Below are positions 9,701 through 17,474 of a stretch of DNA of 64,000 nt, piece after piece. How positions within the stretch are numbered: position 1 is the stretch's first letter; every line of letters starts with the position of its first letter. Source of the stretch: JBGPTK01 sp963797765 (GTDB taxonomy: Bacteria; Acidobacteriota; Terriglobia; Acidiferrales; UBA7541); contig CAWCQU010000002.1 in assembly GCA_963797765.1 (NCBI GenBank), forward strand, positions 372,001 to 436,000, written 5' to 3'. Under the pieces are notes generated by a model. The model was not told where the DNA came from. It ran no database searches and worked only from the letters and a program-made list of their open reading frames with translations. The position numbers were made by a program, and so were the translations under genes.

Positions 9701-11311
9701 GCGGTGAATCTGTTGCAAGGCATCCGCAGGGATAATAAGGGGCTGCAGGCTTCGTTGCGGGCCAGCTACGAAAAATCGATCGAATCGTACTATCGATTTC
9801 TTGCCGACCTGCTGATCGAGCGGGACCGTTTCGGCGAGGCGGAGGAAGTGCTCAACCTGCTGAAGGACAAAGAAGCCAGCGACTTCATCCGGCGCGATTC
9901 CGTAAGCGATCAGCTGCGCGCAGCCACGTTGCTGGATTCGGAGAAAAAGGCGCTGGATCATTACGACCAGATTGTGAACCAGGTAGTGGAGCTCGGGCAG
10001 CGAAAAGCGGCGCTGGTGGCAAAAGTGGATCAAGCCCCGTTGAGTGCCGCCGAGCTGGCGGAAGAGAACCGGCTGGATGGCGACTTGAAAGCCGCGAACA
10101 CGGTGTTGCAGCGATTCTTCGAGGAAGAACAGAAATCGCTTCCGGCCAACTCGGCCCAGGCGAGCCGCGTTCAGGAGTTGAAGGAAGCCGAGGGATTGCA
10201 GGATGCGTTGCAGAAATTAGGCCCGGATGTGGTTGCGATCTACACGCTGGTTACGCCGGACAAGTATGTGGCCATGCTGGTGACCAGCGGCGCGCGCAAG
10301 GCCTACACTTCGACGATCAAAGAGGCGGAGCTTAATAAGAAGATTTTCGAGTTCCGTCAAGTGCTGCAGGATCCCACGTCCGATCCCCTGCCACTGGCCC
10401 AAGAGCTGTACCATATCGTATTCCCCGAAAGTTTGCGGCAGGACCTGGATGGCATGCATGCCAGAACAATCATGTGGTCGATTGACAGCACCTTGCGCTA
10501 CATCCCGTTCGCAGCGCTGTATGACGGCAAGCAATATCTGGTACAAACTTTCCGCCAATCGCTGATTACTCCTGCGAGCATCCCGTACCTTACGGAAGAG
10601 CCGGTTCGCCCGTGGTCGGGTGTGGGCTTCGGAGTTTCCGAGAGCAACTCCCCGCTGCCCTCCGTTCCTGCTGAACTGCGAGGAATTTTCCGCGAGACGG
10701 CTGATAGCAAGTCACCTGTTTCTGGGGTGGTTCGACTGAACGGCGCGTTTACACGGCAAAACTTTGAGAACGATTTGAGGCAGCGGAGAAATCCGGTGGT
10801 GCATATTGCAACTCATTTCGATTCCCGTCCGGGAGTGGCCGCCAACTCGCATCTGCTATTGGGCGATGGAGAACTAAGTCTGGCGGACATCGAATCGGAG
10901 ACTCGTTTGTTCAAGGGAGTTGATTTGCTGACGCTCTCCGCGTGCAACACGGCATTCACCAATCGAAGCGAGGATGGACGCGAGGTGGACAGCTTCGGGA
11001 CGATTGCACAACGGCTGGGAGCGAAAGGCGTAATCGCCAGCCTGTGGAGTGTGAACGACGATTCGACGGCGATTTTGATGCAAACGATGTACGGCTTGCG
11101 CGAACAAAATCCGGGCATGACCAAGGATGAAGCTCTCCGGCAGGCACAACTTCGCCTGCTGACCGGCGAATTGAAATCTTCACCGGCACAGCATGTTGCG
11201 GATCGCGGCTCGACTCTGCTTGGATCGGAAAAGGCGAACACGAAGACCAGCGCCGGCTGGTCGCACCCATATTACTGGGCTCCTTTCATCTTGATCGGAA
11301 ACTGGAAATGA
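6728..11311 (+). CDS. exported TPR-CHAT protein: 19 tandem TPR units and a caspase-like CHAT domain
   Basis: About 1,527 residues from the ATG at 6728, which directly begins a signal peptide (MSIARRASGLLFALLIALA). An earlier in-frame start at 6653 would bury that signal. A beta-rich domain resembling bacterial pre-peptidase C-terminal domains follows. Then come 19 consecutive 40-residue TPR units of the form GEKQKALDYYNQALPLERA, a helical linker, and a C-terminal CHAT domain. The CHAT domain shows the expected histidine (HIATHFD) and cysteine (LSACNT) and ends in HPYYWAPFILIGNWK. CHAT domains are C14/C25-type protease relatives, and some act as cell-death or defence effectors. Here export argues for an envelope or extracellular role. 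The gene stands alone, with no obvious partner substrate next to it. Confidence 0.93.
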   Translation: MSIARRASGLLFALLIALACPIRMSTAPTLALVFLTQNQNSAPENGEQATALEPGKPIERALQAGEKHSYQIHADAGMFLHVVVKELGIGVALMLYAPDGKKIASMYQPGGTSAPEQISTIAESSGNYGLEVASNDSNAPGGRYQVTINPLHAPREEDRGRIAAERLFVDAETLLNQGTPESYRDAVKKFAETIPLWRAAGENYQEALTLLLLGGISDRLGEKQNALDYYLLSLPLWRAVGERPAEAELLHNIGSDYAGLGEKQKALDYFNQALPVERELGDRAGEAVTLDYIASVYQGQGDADKAAAFYNQALALKRALADRAGEADTLYSLGSTYAAVGEKQKALDSYNPALEIERALGNRSLQARILHSIGSAYDDAGEKQTALDYYNEALSLERTLDDGSLQATTLHNIGTVYDALGEKQKALDFYSQALQIERAVGDRSREAATLGNAASTLQGLGQNDKALDLYNQALAIQRSVGDHAGEAGTLNGIGLVFDAIGDKQKALDYYNQALPLQHAAGDRKREAQTLYNIGIAENSLGDKQKALDHFNQALPLARAIGDRNDEASILTGIGLVYANLGEEQKALDSYNQALPMKRATGDRSGEASVLDNIAGAYSELGEAQKALDYYGQALPLRRKVADRSGEATTLHNIGNVYKNLGEKQKALDYFNQALGLEREVGNRFDEAATLSNIGSVYDGLGEKQKALDFYNQALPMQHELGDRTGEAVTLNNIGIVYDTLGEKQKALDYSNRALQLERAVGDRGNEATTLGGIGLVYSDLGEKQKALDYYNQALTIQRAIGSRSGEATTLNNIGTAYRAFGDEQEALNYFNQALPLLRAVGDRSGEAGTLNNIAAVYDDTGEKQKALDHYNQALLLERAVENREGESTVLNNIGLVFDALGQSQKALEYFNQALPIERALGDRNGAAITLHNIAAAYFALGEPQKTLDYYNQALPLERAAGNRELEAITFGNLEFTFQHSDPRLAIVFGKQAVNLLQGIRRDNKGLQASLRASYEKSIESYYRFLADLLIERDRFGEAEEVLNLLKDKEASDFIRRDSVSDQLRAATLLDSEKKALDHYDQIVNQVVELGQRKAALVAKVDQAPLSAAELAEENRLDGDLKAANTVLQRFFEEEQKSLPANSAQASRVQELKEAEGLQDALQKLGPDVVAIYTLVTPDKYVAMLVTSGARKAYTSTIKEAELNKKIFEFRQVLQDPTSDPLPLAQELYHIVFPESLRQDLDGMHARTIMWSIDSTLRYIPFAALYDGKQYLVQTFRQSLITPASIPYLTEEPVRPWSGVGFGVSESNSPLPSVPAELRGIFRETADSKSPVSGVVRLNGAFTRQNFENDLRQRRNPVVHIATHFDSRPGVAANSHLLLGDGELSLADIESETRLFKGVDLLTLSACNTAFTNRSEDGREVDSFGTIAQRLGAKGVIASLWSVNDDSTAILMQTMYGLREQNPGMTKDEALRQAQLRLLTGELKSSPAQHVADRGSTLLGSEKANTKTSAGWSHPYYWAPFILIGNWK
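7381..9660 (+). repeat. 19 tandem 120-bp coding repeats
   Basis: The codons for GEKQKALDxYNQAL recur at 7381, 7501, 7621 and every 120 bp to 9541 with no insertion or deletion. Neighbouring units share long identical stretches such as AAGCAAAAGGCGCTGGA. The perfect register fits recent expansion or homogenisation of TPR units inside the CHAT gene. Confidence 0.9.
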
Positions 11312-11433
11312 CCATTTAGATCCTTAGGCTCGGGGATTGCGTTATCTCTGTGCGAATCTCGGGTGACGGCGCCGTTCTCGCGATGCTCCGATGCATGGCT
11401 TGCTGCAGTTGTCCCTCCTGAATAGAAGCAATG

Positions 11434-13038
11434 TCAGGAAACATTCCCCTTCACTGCCCGAATGTAGTGTTTTACCTCGATCGGTTTCACGGCAAAGCTC
11501 ATCACTCTTTTCTCCAGCTCGCGATCTGCCAGCGTGAACCGGTTATGCTGCCGCTGATGTTCGGCCCAGGAATCAACCAGAAAGCTTTCCAGGTAGACAT
11601 CGGGAAACTCAATATCATGGAAAACGCCCCACCGCGTTGCCCCGTCACGGCGGCGCACTCGTTCATATTTATGGATTTCATCCACGAACTCAGGCGCCCT
11701 CTTCGGATCAATCACGTATTTGATTGTGACGAGCACCGGGCCTTGGTCAGGGCCGGGTTCCTCATGCATCGCTGGTCGAAGCCAGTGATTCCATGAACTG
11801 AGATCCACGGCGGTGTTGGGCAGCCGAAATAGAAATTGCAGCAATATACAAACCCCGGTTCCAATGCCTGCAACCGCAAGAGCTGCATGAACGTTTGTAT
11901 GCCCGGCCGCAAATCCCCAAAGTGCGCTGCCAATTGCAACGCTTCCCTGAAAAACAAAAAGATAGACGGAAAGCACTCGAGCGCGCACCCAATCGGGCGC
12001 AAGATTTTGTACCATCGTGTTGAACAGCGACATGAACACGGTCCAGGCGGCGCCTCCCAGAAGCATCAGTACGCAGAGAATCGTGAGAATTCGCAGCAGA
12101 GCCGTGCTCAGGATTACCGCAGCGAATATCGCTGTCGCGATGGAGAGTATGGTCTCCGCTGAAAACCTTGCTCGCGCGCGCTGCAACACCATTGCTCCCA
12201 GCACGGCGCCGACCCCGAAAAAGCCGAGCAAGAGACCATACGCGACCGGACTTTTGCTTAATTCCCTTGCCGCCGCGGGTAATAGAGCCCAAAAGGAGCT
12301 TGTGAAGAAGATTAGAAACGCAGCCCTCAGCAACAGCATACGAATGTCAGGCGAGTACCTTACGAAGCGAACTGCAGCGGCAGTAGCGCCTCGAAATTTT
12401 TCGCGCGGCAATTTGTCTTTTCGAACCGGCCGTTTCCATCGAGCGATGACGAAAATCACGCCGAGAAATGACAATGCATTCACGACAAACGCCGCCGCAA
12501 CTCCTGCCGCCGCGATAATCACACCTGCCAGTCCCGGACCCACTGCCCGAGCCAGATTGAATTCGATTCCATTCAAGGCGAGGGCGGCCGGCAGATCGTC
12601 CTTCTTTACCAGCTCGGGGAATATTGCCCGCCACGCAGGAGCTTCCACTGCGTCGCCCATCGAAAGGCTCATCGTAAGCAAAAGCAAAAGCCAAGGCGAT
12701 ACTCCTCCAGCGATCGTAGTCACGGCCAGGAGAGTTGCAATTCCAAACATCCATATTTCGGTGACGAGTATCAGCTTGCGGCGATCGAAAATGTCTCCGA
12801 TTGAGCCCGCCGGCAGAGCCAACAAGAAAAATGGCAGCGCCGAAGCGGTCTGAATCAGGGCAATGTAAAGAGGACTGCTGGTAAGCGACGTCATCAGCCA
12901 CGCCGCGCCGATGGTCTGCATAAACGAGCCGATGTCCGAGGTCAGGTCCGCAATAATCAAGTTTCTGAAAATCCTGACTCGCAGGGGCTGCCACGCGCTT
13001 GGCACAGCAGAAACGCTGGATTGATCGGGTGGGGACAT
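11434..13038 (-). CDS. MFS exporter (MFS_3/EntS-like) with C-terminal soluble domain
   Basis: 534 residues. Residues about 20-410 form 12 hydrophobic helices with the MFS loop GSIGDIFDRRKL after helix 2, typical of the MFS_3 (enterobactin-exporter-like) family. About 115 additional residues follow the last helix, including VLVTIKYVIDPKRAPEFVDEIHKYERVRRRDGATRWGVF in outline. They look like a dimeric alpha/beta-barrel (ABM-type) module, as found in some annotated MFS_3 proteins. The exported substrate cannot be read from sequence. The start has no strong ribosome site, but a Met-Ser-Pro lead into helix 1 fits the family. The gene is monocistronic and convergent with the TPR-CHAT gene. Confidence 0.85.
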   Translation of the reverse strand: MSPPDQSSVSAVPSAWQPLRVRIFRNLIIADLTSDIGSFMQTIGAAWLMTSLTSSPLYIALIQTASALPFFLLALPAGSIGDIFDRRKLILVTEIWMFGIATLLAVTTIAGGVSPWLLLLLTMSLSMGDAVEAPAWRAIFPELVKKDDLPAALALNGIEFNLARAVGPGLAGVIIAAAGVAAAFVVNALSFLGVIFVIARWKRPVRKDKLPREKFRGATAAAVRFVRYSPDIRMLLLRAAFLIFFTSSFWALLPAAARELSKSPVAYGLLLGFFGVGAVLGAMVLQRARARFSAETILSIATAIFAAVILSTALLRILTILCVLMLLGGAAWTVFMSLFNTMVQNLAPDWVRARVLSVYLFVFQGSVAIGSALWGFAAGHTNVHAALAVAGIGTGVCILLQFLFRLPNTAVDLSSWNHWLRPAMHEEPGPDQGPVLVTIKYVIDPKRAPEFVDEIHKYERVRRRDGATRWGVFHDIEFPDVYLESFLVDSWAEHQRQHNRFTLADRELEKRVMSFAVKPIEVKHYIRAVKGNVS

Positions 13039-13278
13039 CGTTTCGAGACTCTACATCATTGTTTCAATTAACGGTTACACAACGCGCAGCGAGGACTACA
13101 GCTCAGAGCATGATGATTGCCAGAAAGATCACCCCGAATTGTTGCAAATCAATGCCGGGCGGAGCAACCTTAAGTTTCTCGGAAGCCCTGAGGATGGAGA
13201 GCGATTCAGAGGCCTGACGGAACTCCGCAAACTGAAGACGAATTTATTGAGGCTTCAAGGCTGCTGCTAAGCTGCAGA

Positions 13279-13310
13279 GCGGGCCTCAGAATGACGACCC
13301 GCCCTTTTTT
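13279..13310 (+). terminator. short GC stem followed by T run
   Basis: GCGGG (13279-13283) pairs with CCCGC (13298-13302) and is followed by CC and six T. It reads as a plus-strand terminator, but no convincing plus-strand gene precedes it. The rest of 13039-13383 holds nothing I can call. Confidence 0.35.
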
Positions 13311-13383
13311 CGTAAACCTTCCCCACGCTGATAGTGCCCAGGATTTACCGTGCAGGCTCCGTCACGGCACGATAATCGAGCGA

Positions 13384-14277
13384 TTACCCGCGCACCGTCA
13401 GCACCGGGCACTTTGCATGCGACACCAGTTTATGCGCCGTCGCGACAGGCAGGTGTGTGGCCGCGCCTGGAATTCCAGCGGGTTTACGGACTCCGACGAC
13501 TAGCAAATCCGCTTTCTGCTCCTCGGCCACGTCCAGGATCGCTTTCGCCGCCTCGCCGTCCGCAACCACATAACAGGGTTCGCACCACAATTCCGCGTCC
13601 GCCTGCAGCAGTGCATGCATCCGCCGAAGCGCCGAATCTTTCAGTTCTTTGCGGTTGACCAGATCGAACGTCTTCGGACTCGCGACGACGTGCAGGATCG
13701 TGAGATGCGCCTGAAATTCCTGTGCCATGGATATGGCATAGGGGGCGGCAGCCATGGATTCCGGACTGAAATCCGTGGCGTACAGAATCTGGCGGAATTT
13801 CCCGCCCGCCGGCGGCAGAACCGGCGAATACGGTCCTACAGTCAACACGGCGCAAGGAGCCGCGCGGAAAATCTCCTCCGCTACGGATCCCAACAGAAGT
13901 TTCCCTAGTCCCGTCCTGCCCCGTGTGCCGATCACAACCATATCGATTTTCTTGTTCTCAATTGTGGACGCCAGACCTGGCCAGACTTCCCCTTCTTCGA
14001 TCACTACTTCGCTCTTTACGTCGGCGAACGGAATCAGAAGATTCTTGGCCCGGTCTCGCGCCACGGCTTCTTGCGCTTCGCGCAGAGCTTCCCAGGTTTC
14101 CGGCGGAGCCGTGGTGTAGGCTTCGGGAGGTCTCACATGCAGAACGCAGAGATTGGCCCCAAAATGTCGTGCCAATTCCGCCGCATACGGAAGCGCATCC
14201 TCCGAGGTCCGGGAAAAGTCTGTTGCGAACACGATGTTTTTCAGTTGAATTCTAGTCTCACATTCGAGCGCTTTCAT
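13384..14277 (-). CDS. tandem universal stress protein
   Basis: 297 residues with two UspA domains. The first begins KNIVFATDFSRTSEDALPYAAELA and the second RQILYATDFSPESMAAAPYAISMA. Each domain keeps an ATP-binding-type GxxG-9-G(S/T) region, for example IGTRGRTGLGKLLLGSVAEEI in the first. Tandem Usp proteins act in the cytoplasm during starvation, hypoxia or other stress. The start is supported by GGAGG 6 nt ahead. It lies 100 bp downstream of a second tandem Usp gene in the same direction and is likely co-transcribed with it, so it may share the tandem CRP/FNR-like operator at 15387-15424. Confidence 0.93.
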   Translation of the reverse strand: MKALECETRIQLKNIVFATDFSRTSEDALPYAAELARHFGANLCVLHVRPPEAYTTAPPETWEALREAQEAVARDRAKNLLIPFADVKSEVVIEEGEVWPGLASTIENKKIDMVVIGTRGRTGLGKLLLGSVAEEIFRAAPCAVLTVGPYSPVLPPAGGKFRQILYATDFSPESMAAAPYAISMAQEFQAHLTILHVVASPKTFDLVNRKELKDSALRRMHALLQADAELWCEPCYVVADGEAAKAILDVAEEQKADLLVVGVRKPAGIPGAATHLPVATAHKLVSHAKCPVLTVRG

Positions 14278-14377
14278 TTTGAACCTCCATCCAGCGATAC
14301 TTCATGTCTCGCTTGGCTCTCGCCGCTTGAGGCGGCGGGACACCCTGCTCGGCTCAATTTCGCGTACACTCATTCTG

Positions 14378-15304
14378 CTACGAGCGGATCGTCAATACCG
14401 GGCAGATCGATCCGCTGACCACTCGATACGCCTTCGTATTCGGCGCATGGTCGGCGAGTCCCTTCATCCTCTTCGCGCCCATTACGATTAGGTCGGCCTT
14501 GGTCTCTTTTGCGACCCTCAGTATTTCATCCACTGCATCGCCGGACGTCGCTAGGAATTGCGGCCAGCACAGGTACTTGGTCGTGGTGGGAACAAGCTCT
14601 CTCATTTGCTGCGTCACTGCCTGTTTCTTCAGTTCCAGATGCGACTCCAGCAGATCCTTCTCCGGCGCGATCACGTGCAACAACGTCAATTTCGACCGGT
14701 GCTCCTGCGCCAGCGAGAAGGCGTAAGCTCCCTCGCGCTCGGCACCCAATCCGAAATCCGTCGCAAACAAGATGTTCCTGAACTCCGCCTCGTACAGCGG
14801 TTCTTTTTCAGCGGACGGGCCAACCGTTAAAACCGGAATTTGCGCTTGCCGGAAGATTTCTTCGGCGGTCGAGCCCACTAACAACTTACTCACGGCACCT
14901 GCTCCGCGAGTTCCGGCGATAATGAAATCGATCCCTTCCCTCTTGATCACCGATTCCATGGTTGGCCAGAAGGGGCCTTCTTCGATCACTACTTCGTAGG
15001 GCACTCGTTCCAGCCGTTCCAATTTCTGGATTTCGCTGAAATGGCGCGCGGCATTCTGCCGCAGCCTTTCGATGGATGCCATCGCCAATTCCGGCGTCAC
15101 CATGGCGTAAGGGTCGAGCGCCAGAATGTGCGTCAAATAGATTTGCGACTTGTAACGCCGCGCAACCGCCAAGGCATAGTCCAGGGCGCGGTCGGAAAAC
15201 AGCGAGAAATCCGTTGCCACCAGTATCTTCTTGATCTGAACCATCCTGTTTACTTCACTCGTCCTCTTCGGTTCTTCGCTCATTTGCATCGCTCGAGTCA
15301 TCGC
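14378..15304 (-). CDS. tandem universal stress protein
   Basis: 308 residues with two UspA domains: IKKILVATDFSLFSDRALDYALAVA and FRNILFATDFGLGAEREGAYAFSLA. Nucleotide-binding-type loops follow, for example AGTRGAGAVSKLLVGSTAEEI. The start at 15304 is chosen because AGGAGG lies 6 nt ahead. The frame extends upstream to 15385 but without a ribosome site there, and an internal ATG at 15244 is the other option. A tandem CRP/FNR-like operator sits 83-120 bp upstream. With the adjacent Usp and CBS genes this resembles hypoxia or stationary-phase stress gene sets of other bacteria (inference). Confidence 0.93.
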   Translation of the reverse strand, partial: AMTRAMQMSEEPKRTSEVNRMVQIKKILVATDFSLFSDRALDYALAVARRYKSQIYLTHILALDPYAMVTPELAMASIERLRQNAARHFSEIQKLERLERVPYEVVIEEGPFWPTMESVIKREGIDFIIAGTRGAGAVSKLLVGSTAEEIFRQAQIPVLTVGPSAEKEPLYEAEFRNILFATDFGLGAEREGAYAFSLAQEHRSKLTLLHVIAPEKDLLESHLELKKQAVTQQMRELVPTTTKYLCWPQFLATSGDAVDEILRVAKETKADLIVMGAKRMKGLADHAPNTKAYRVVSGSICPVLTIRS

Positions 15305-15386
15305 AACCTCCTGTCCCGTCCTCTCGGTACGACAAACGGCCTTTTCCATTTCAATTTCAAAACTAGCTCCACCGCGGAATCCCATC

Positions 15387-15424
15387 AGTGACTTCCGTCA
15401 CATTCCGATGTGACGCCCTTCAAA
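15387..15424. promoter_or_regulatory. tandem CRP/FNR-like operator ahead of the stress-protein genes
   Basis: AGTGACTTCCGTCACA (15387-15402) and TGTGACGCCCTTCAAA (15409-15424) are two TGTGA-N6-TCACA-type boxes with starts 22 bp apart. The first has one mismatch and the second one mismatch in the conserved halves. They lie 83-120 bp ahead of the Usp start at 15304. Confidence 0.65.
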
Positions 15425-15459
15425 CTGCCAGCGCGGCGTAGCACTCACTTTTTGGCACT

Positions 15460-16620
15460 TCAGCGCGTCGCCAGCCGTTTCACCTGGCGGACCCACCCGC
15501 CCATTCCGCCTTTCTCTAGCAATCTTTCTGCGCCTTCGCCTTCCACCACTTGCAGGTCAGCCCCATGCTCTCGGGCCAGTTCAGGGAGAATATCCCGCAA
15601 CATCGTCGTGCGCCGTTTGCCTCCGCAAGCCGGGCAAACCGGATCGGCGGATCGATCCGTCAAACCGCAATCGTTGCAGGTATGCAACCGGCAGTTCAGC
15701 CTGCGAGCCGCGAGCAAGTATCCGATCGCCCCCTTCTGCAGCCGGGCCAAGGTCTCGTCGAATTCTGCAATCACGCTGCGATTTCCTCCGAGCAAATACA
15801 TCACCTGTTCCGAATCATGATCCAGCTTCCAAGTGGCAATCCTAGGCCCCACGCGGTGTCGCAACTCGGACGCGGAAAGCCGCCCGAAGTCTTCACCAAT
15901 CAGCACCGCATGTTGCCGCACCTCGTTCTCTAACTCCTCTTGAATTGGCTCGATCAAACGAAGCGATCCGACCATGAACAATCCCCCGAGCCCTTCCTTC
16001 TTGTAGATCTTTTCCACCGCTTTGGCGGTCTCGCGGCACAAGCGGCGATACTGCTCGTTCATCCGGTGCCGGAGCACATCCGATTGCGATCCCCGGGCTT
16101 TCTGAACGCCCATGGGAGTCACATGTGCCAGTTCCTTTTTCTTCCACTGGTCGATATCGATCGAGAATTTCTTCTCCAGCAGTTCGGCCATCTCGCCTTG
16201 CCGATATCTGAAAAGCCTCGCTCCGGCACGGTCCACCACGAACACCCCGTAAGGTGGATATTCACTGGAGAGCCACAGCAATTGGGCCAGGGCTGGCTTC
16301 CCCCAATGCAACTCATTTTCCACTTCCACTTGCAGCGGCACTAGTTCCCAGATCCGCGGCCCCACAAAAATCGCCAGCCCTTTCTCCTTTGGCCTACGAT
16401 CTCTCAAGAATTCTTCCACGCGGGCTAATTCCAATAGGAAGAGGCCTTGTTCGGGCTCCGGTATTTCTTGCAACATTGACTTACCCTTTGAATTCATCCA
16501 GCTCAAGCATGGCTCAACCAGTCCCCGCCCCGAGGTCGTCGCCGGATTCGTCTTGATGTACGCTGTGAGCAACGGTTTGTGCAATTGGGACAGATCGTGC
16601 AATCTTTTCTCATCAAGCAT
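15460..16620 (-). CDS. baeRF10-like release-factor (aeRF1/VLRF1-type) homologue with C-terminal zinc ribbon
   Basis: 386 residues from the ATG at 16620, preceded by AGGAAAGGAAGGG. The N-terminus (LDEKRLHDLSQLHKPLLTAYIKT) and the central LLWLSSEYPPYGVFVVDRAGARLFRY segment match bacterial homologues of archaeo-eukaryotic peptide release factor 1 (baeRF family 10). A C-terminal CNDCG...CPACG zinc ribbon is present. These proteins are thought to act at the ribosome, perhaps in rescue, but the exact role is not established. No GGQ motif is visible, so peptide release by the classical mechanism is not supported. It lies 118 bp downstream of the CBS-domain gene and is probably co-expressed with it. 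Confidence 0.75.
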   Translation of the reverse strand: MLDEKRLHDLSQLHKPLLTAYIKTNPATTSGRGLVEPCLSWMNSKGKSMLQEIPEPEQGLFLLELARVEEFLRDRRPKEKGLAIFVGPRIWELVPLQVEVENELHWGKPALAQLLWLSSEYPPYGVFVVDRAGARLFRYRQGEMAELLEKKFSIDIDQWKKKELAHVTPMGVQKARGSQSDVLRHRMNEQYRRLCRETAKAVEKIYKKEGLGGLFMVGSLRLIEPIQEELENEVRQHAVLIGEDFGRLSASELRHRVGPRIATWKLDHDSEQVMYLLGGNRSVIAEFDETLARLQKGAIGYLLAARRLNCRLHTCNDCGLTDRSADPVCPACGGKRRTTMLRDILPELAREHGADLQVVEGEGAERLLEKGGMGGWVRQVKRLATR

Positions 16621-16738
16621 GGTTTCCCTTCCTTTCCACCGACAGGCATTCGACCAAGCGCACTTCTCCAGGGATCCTTTCCTATACTTCATGCAAGACA
16701 CCGCACTCGATCAGCGCGCAGTGTGGTGCCTCCTTTCT

Positions 16739-17230
16739 TCAGCCGGCCGCAGCAGTTTGCTTTTGGATTACCTGCGGTAATGGCGCCTCATAAATCTTCT
16801 TGAACGTCTCGATCACATGTTCATAGCTCAGTTCAGGAGTTCTTCCGGTGCCGCGCGGTTCTGCACGCAAAACCACGTCGTCCATCGACAAGATCCCCTG
16901 CAATTTTCCGGCGGCGTCAATCACGGGCAAGCGTCGAACCCTTTTCTCCGCCATCATCGCCAGCGCAGTATGAATGTCATCGTCCGGTTTGCAGGAAAAG
17001 AGCTTTCCGCTGATCACTTCGCCCACCATGATCTCTCCTGGCAGCCGGTTGCGTGTTCCTAACGCGATGCAAATATCCCGGTCCGTAACCACCCCGATAA
17101 TTTTCTCTTCTTTGTTCGCGATCGGCAGAATTCCACATTTCTGTTTCCAAAGCAGTTCTACCGCGCTTCCCAAATTCGCCTGGAAATTGCACCCTACTGG
17201 CGTTCCCACCATCACTTCCTTCACTTTCAT
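16739..17230 (-). CDS. two-CBS-domain protein
   Basis: 163 residues from the ATG at 17230, which has GGGAGGTG 6 nt ahead. A longer in-frame start at 17329 has no such site. Two CBS motifs are visible: VMVGTPVGCNFQANLGSAVELL...GVVTDRDIC and VISGKLFSCKPDDDIHTALAMM...GILSMDDVV. A short C-terminal tail follows. CBS pairs bind adenine nucleotides and act as energy or redox sensors. It stands upstream of the release-factor homologue and next to the Usp genes, giving a general stress cassette. A tandem CRP/FNR-like operator lies 63-100 bp upstream. Confidence 0.9.
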   Translation of the reverse strand: MKVKEVMVGTPVGCNFQANLGSAVELLWKQKCGILPIANKEEKIIGVVTDRDICIALGTRNRLPGEIMVGEVISGKLFSCKPDDDIHTALAMMAEKRVRRLPVIDAAGKLQGILSMDDVVLRAEPRGTGRTPELSYEHVIETFKKIYEAPLPQVIQKQTAAAG

Positions 17231-17292
17231 GTCTTTCACCTCCCTAGACCTACTCCCCTGATTTACATCTAGCCCATTCACGGCCCAGTAGA

Positions 17293-17330
17293 TGTGCGCT
17301 CCATCACCACGAATAGTGATAAGGGTCACC
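17293..17330. promoter_or_regulatory. tandem CRP/FNR-like operator ahead of the CBS-domain gene
   Basis: TGTGCGCTCCATCACC (17293-17308) and AGTGATAAGGGTCACC (17315-17330) each show two mismatches to TGTGA-N6-TCACA and begin 22 bp apart. This is the weakest pair of the five, and it is accepted because spacing and position (63-100 bp ahead of 17230) agree with the others. It could also serve the divergent wecB gene. Confidence 0.45.
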
Positions 17331-17474
17331 GGCCCAGGGGGACATGATCCTCAACAGTGAGGGGAGCTTCATTCATTGATCCACACACAGAAGATCTTCC
17401 AGCATATGGCAAACCAGCCGAGATCAGATAGAATCCCAGCGCGTAGCTAACCTCGTACTGTAGGAATCAGAAAC

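Noticed and set aside
13040..13270. Possible small gene ahead of the plus-strand hairpin at 13279
   Set aside because: One frame gives a plausible charged peptide (ending RKLKTNLLRLQGCC) but has no normal start codon or ribosome site.
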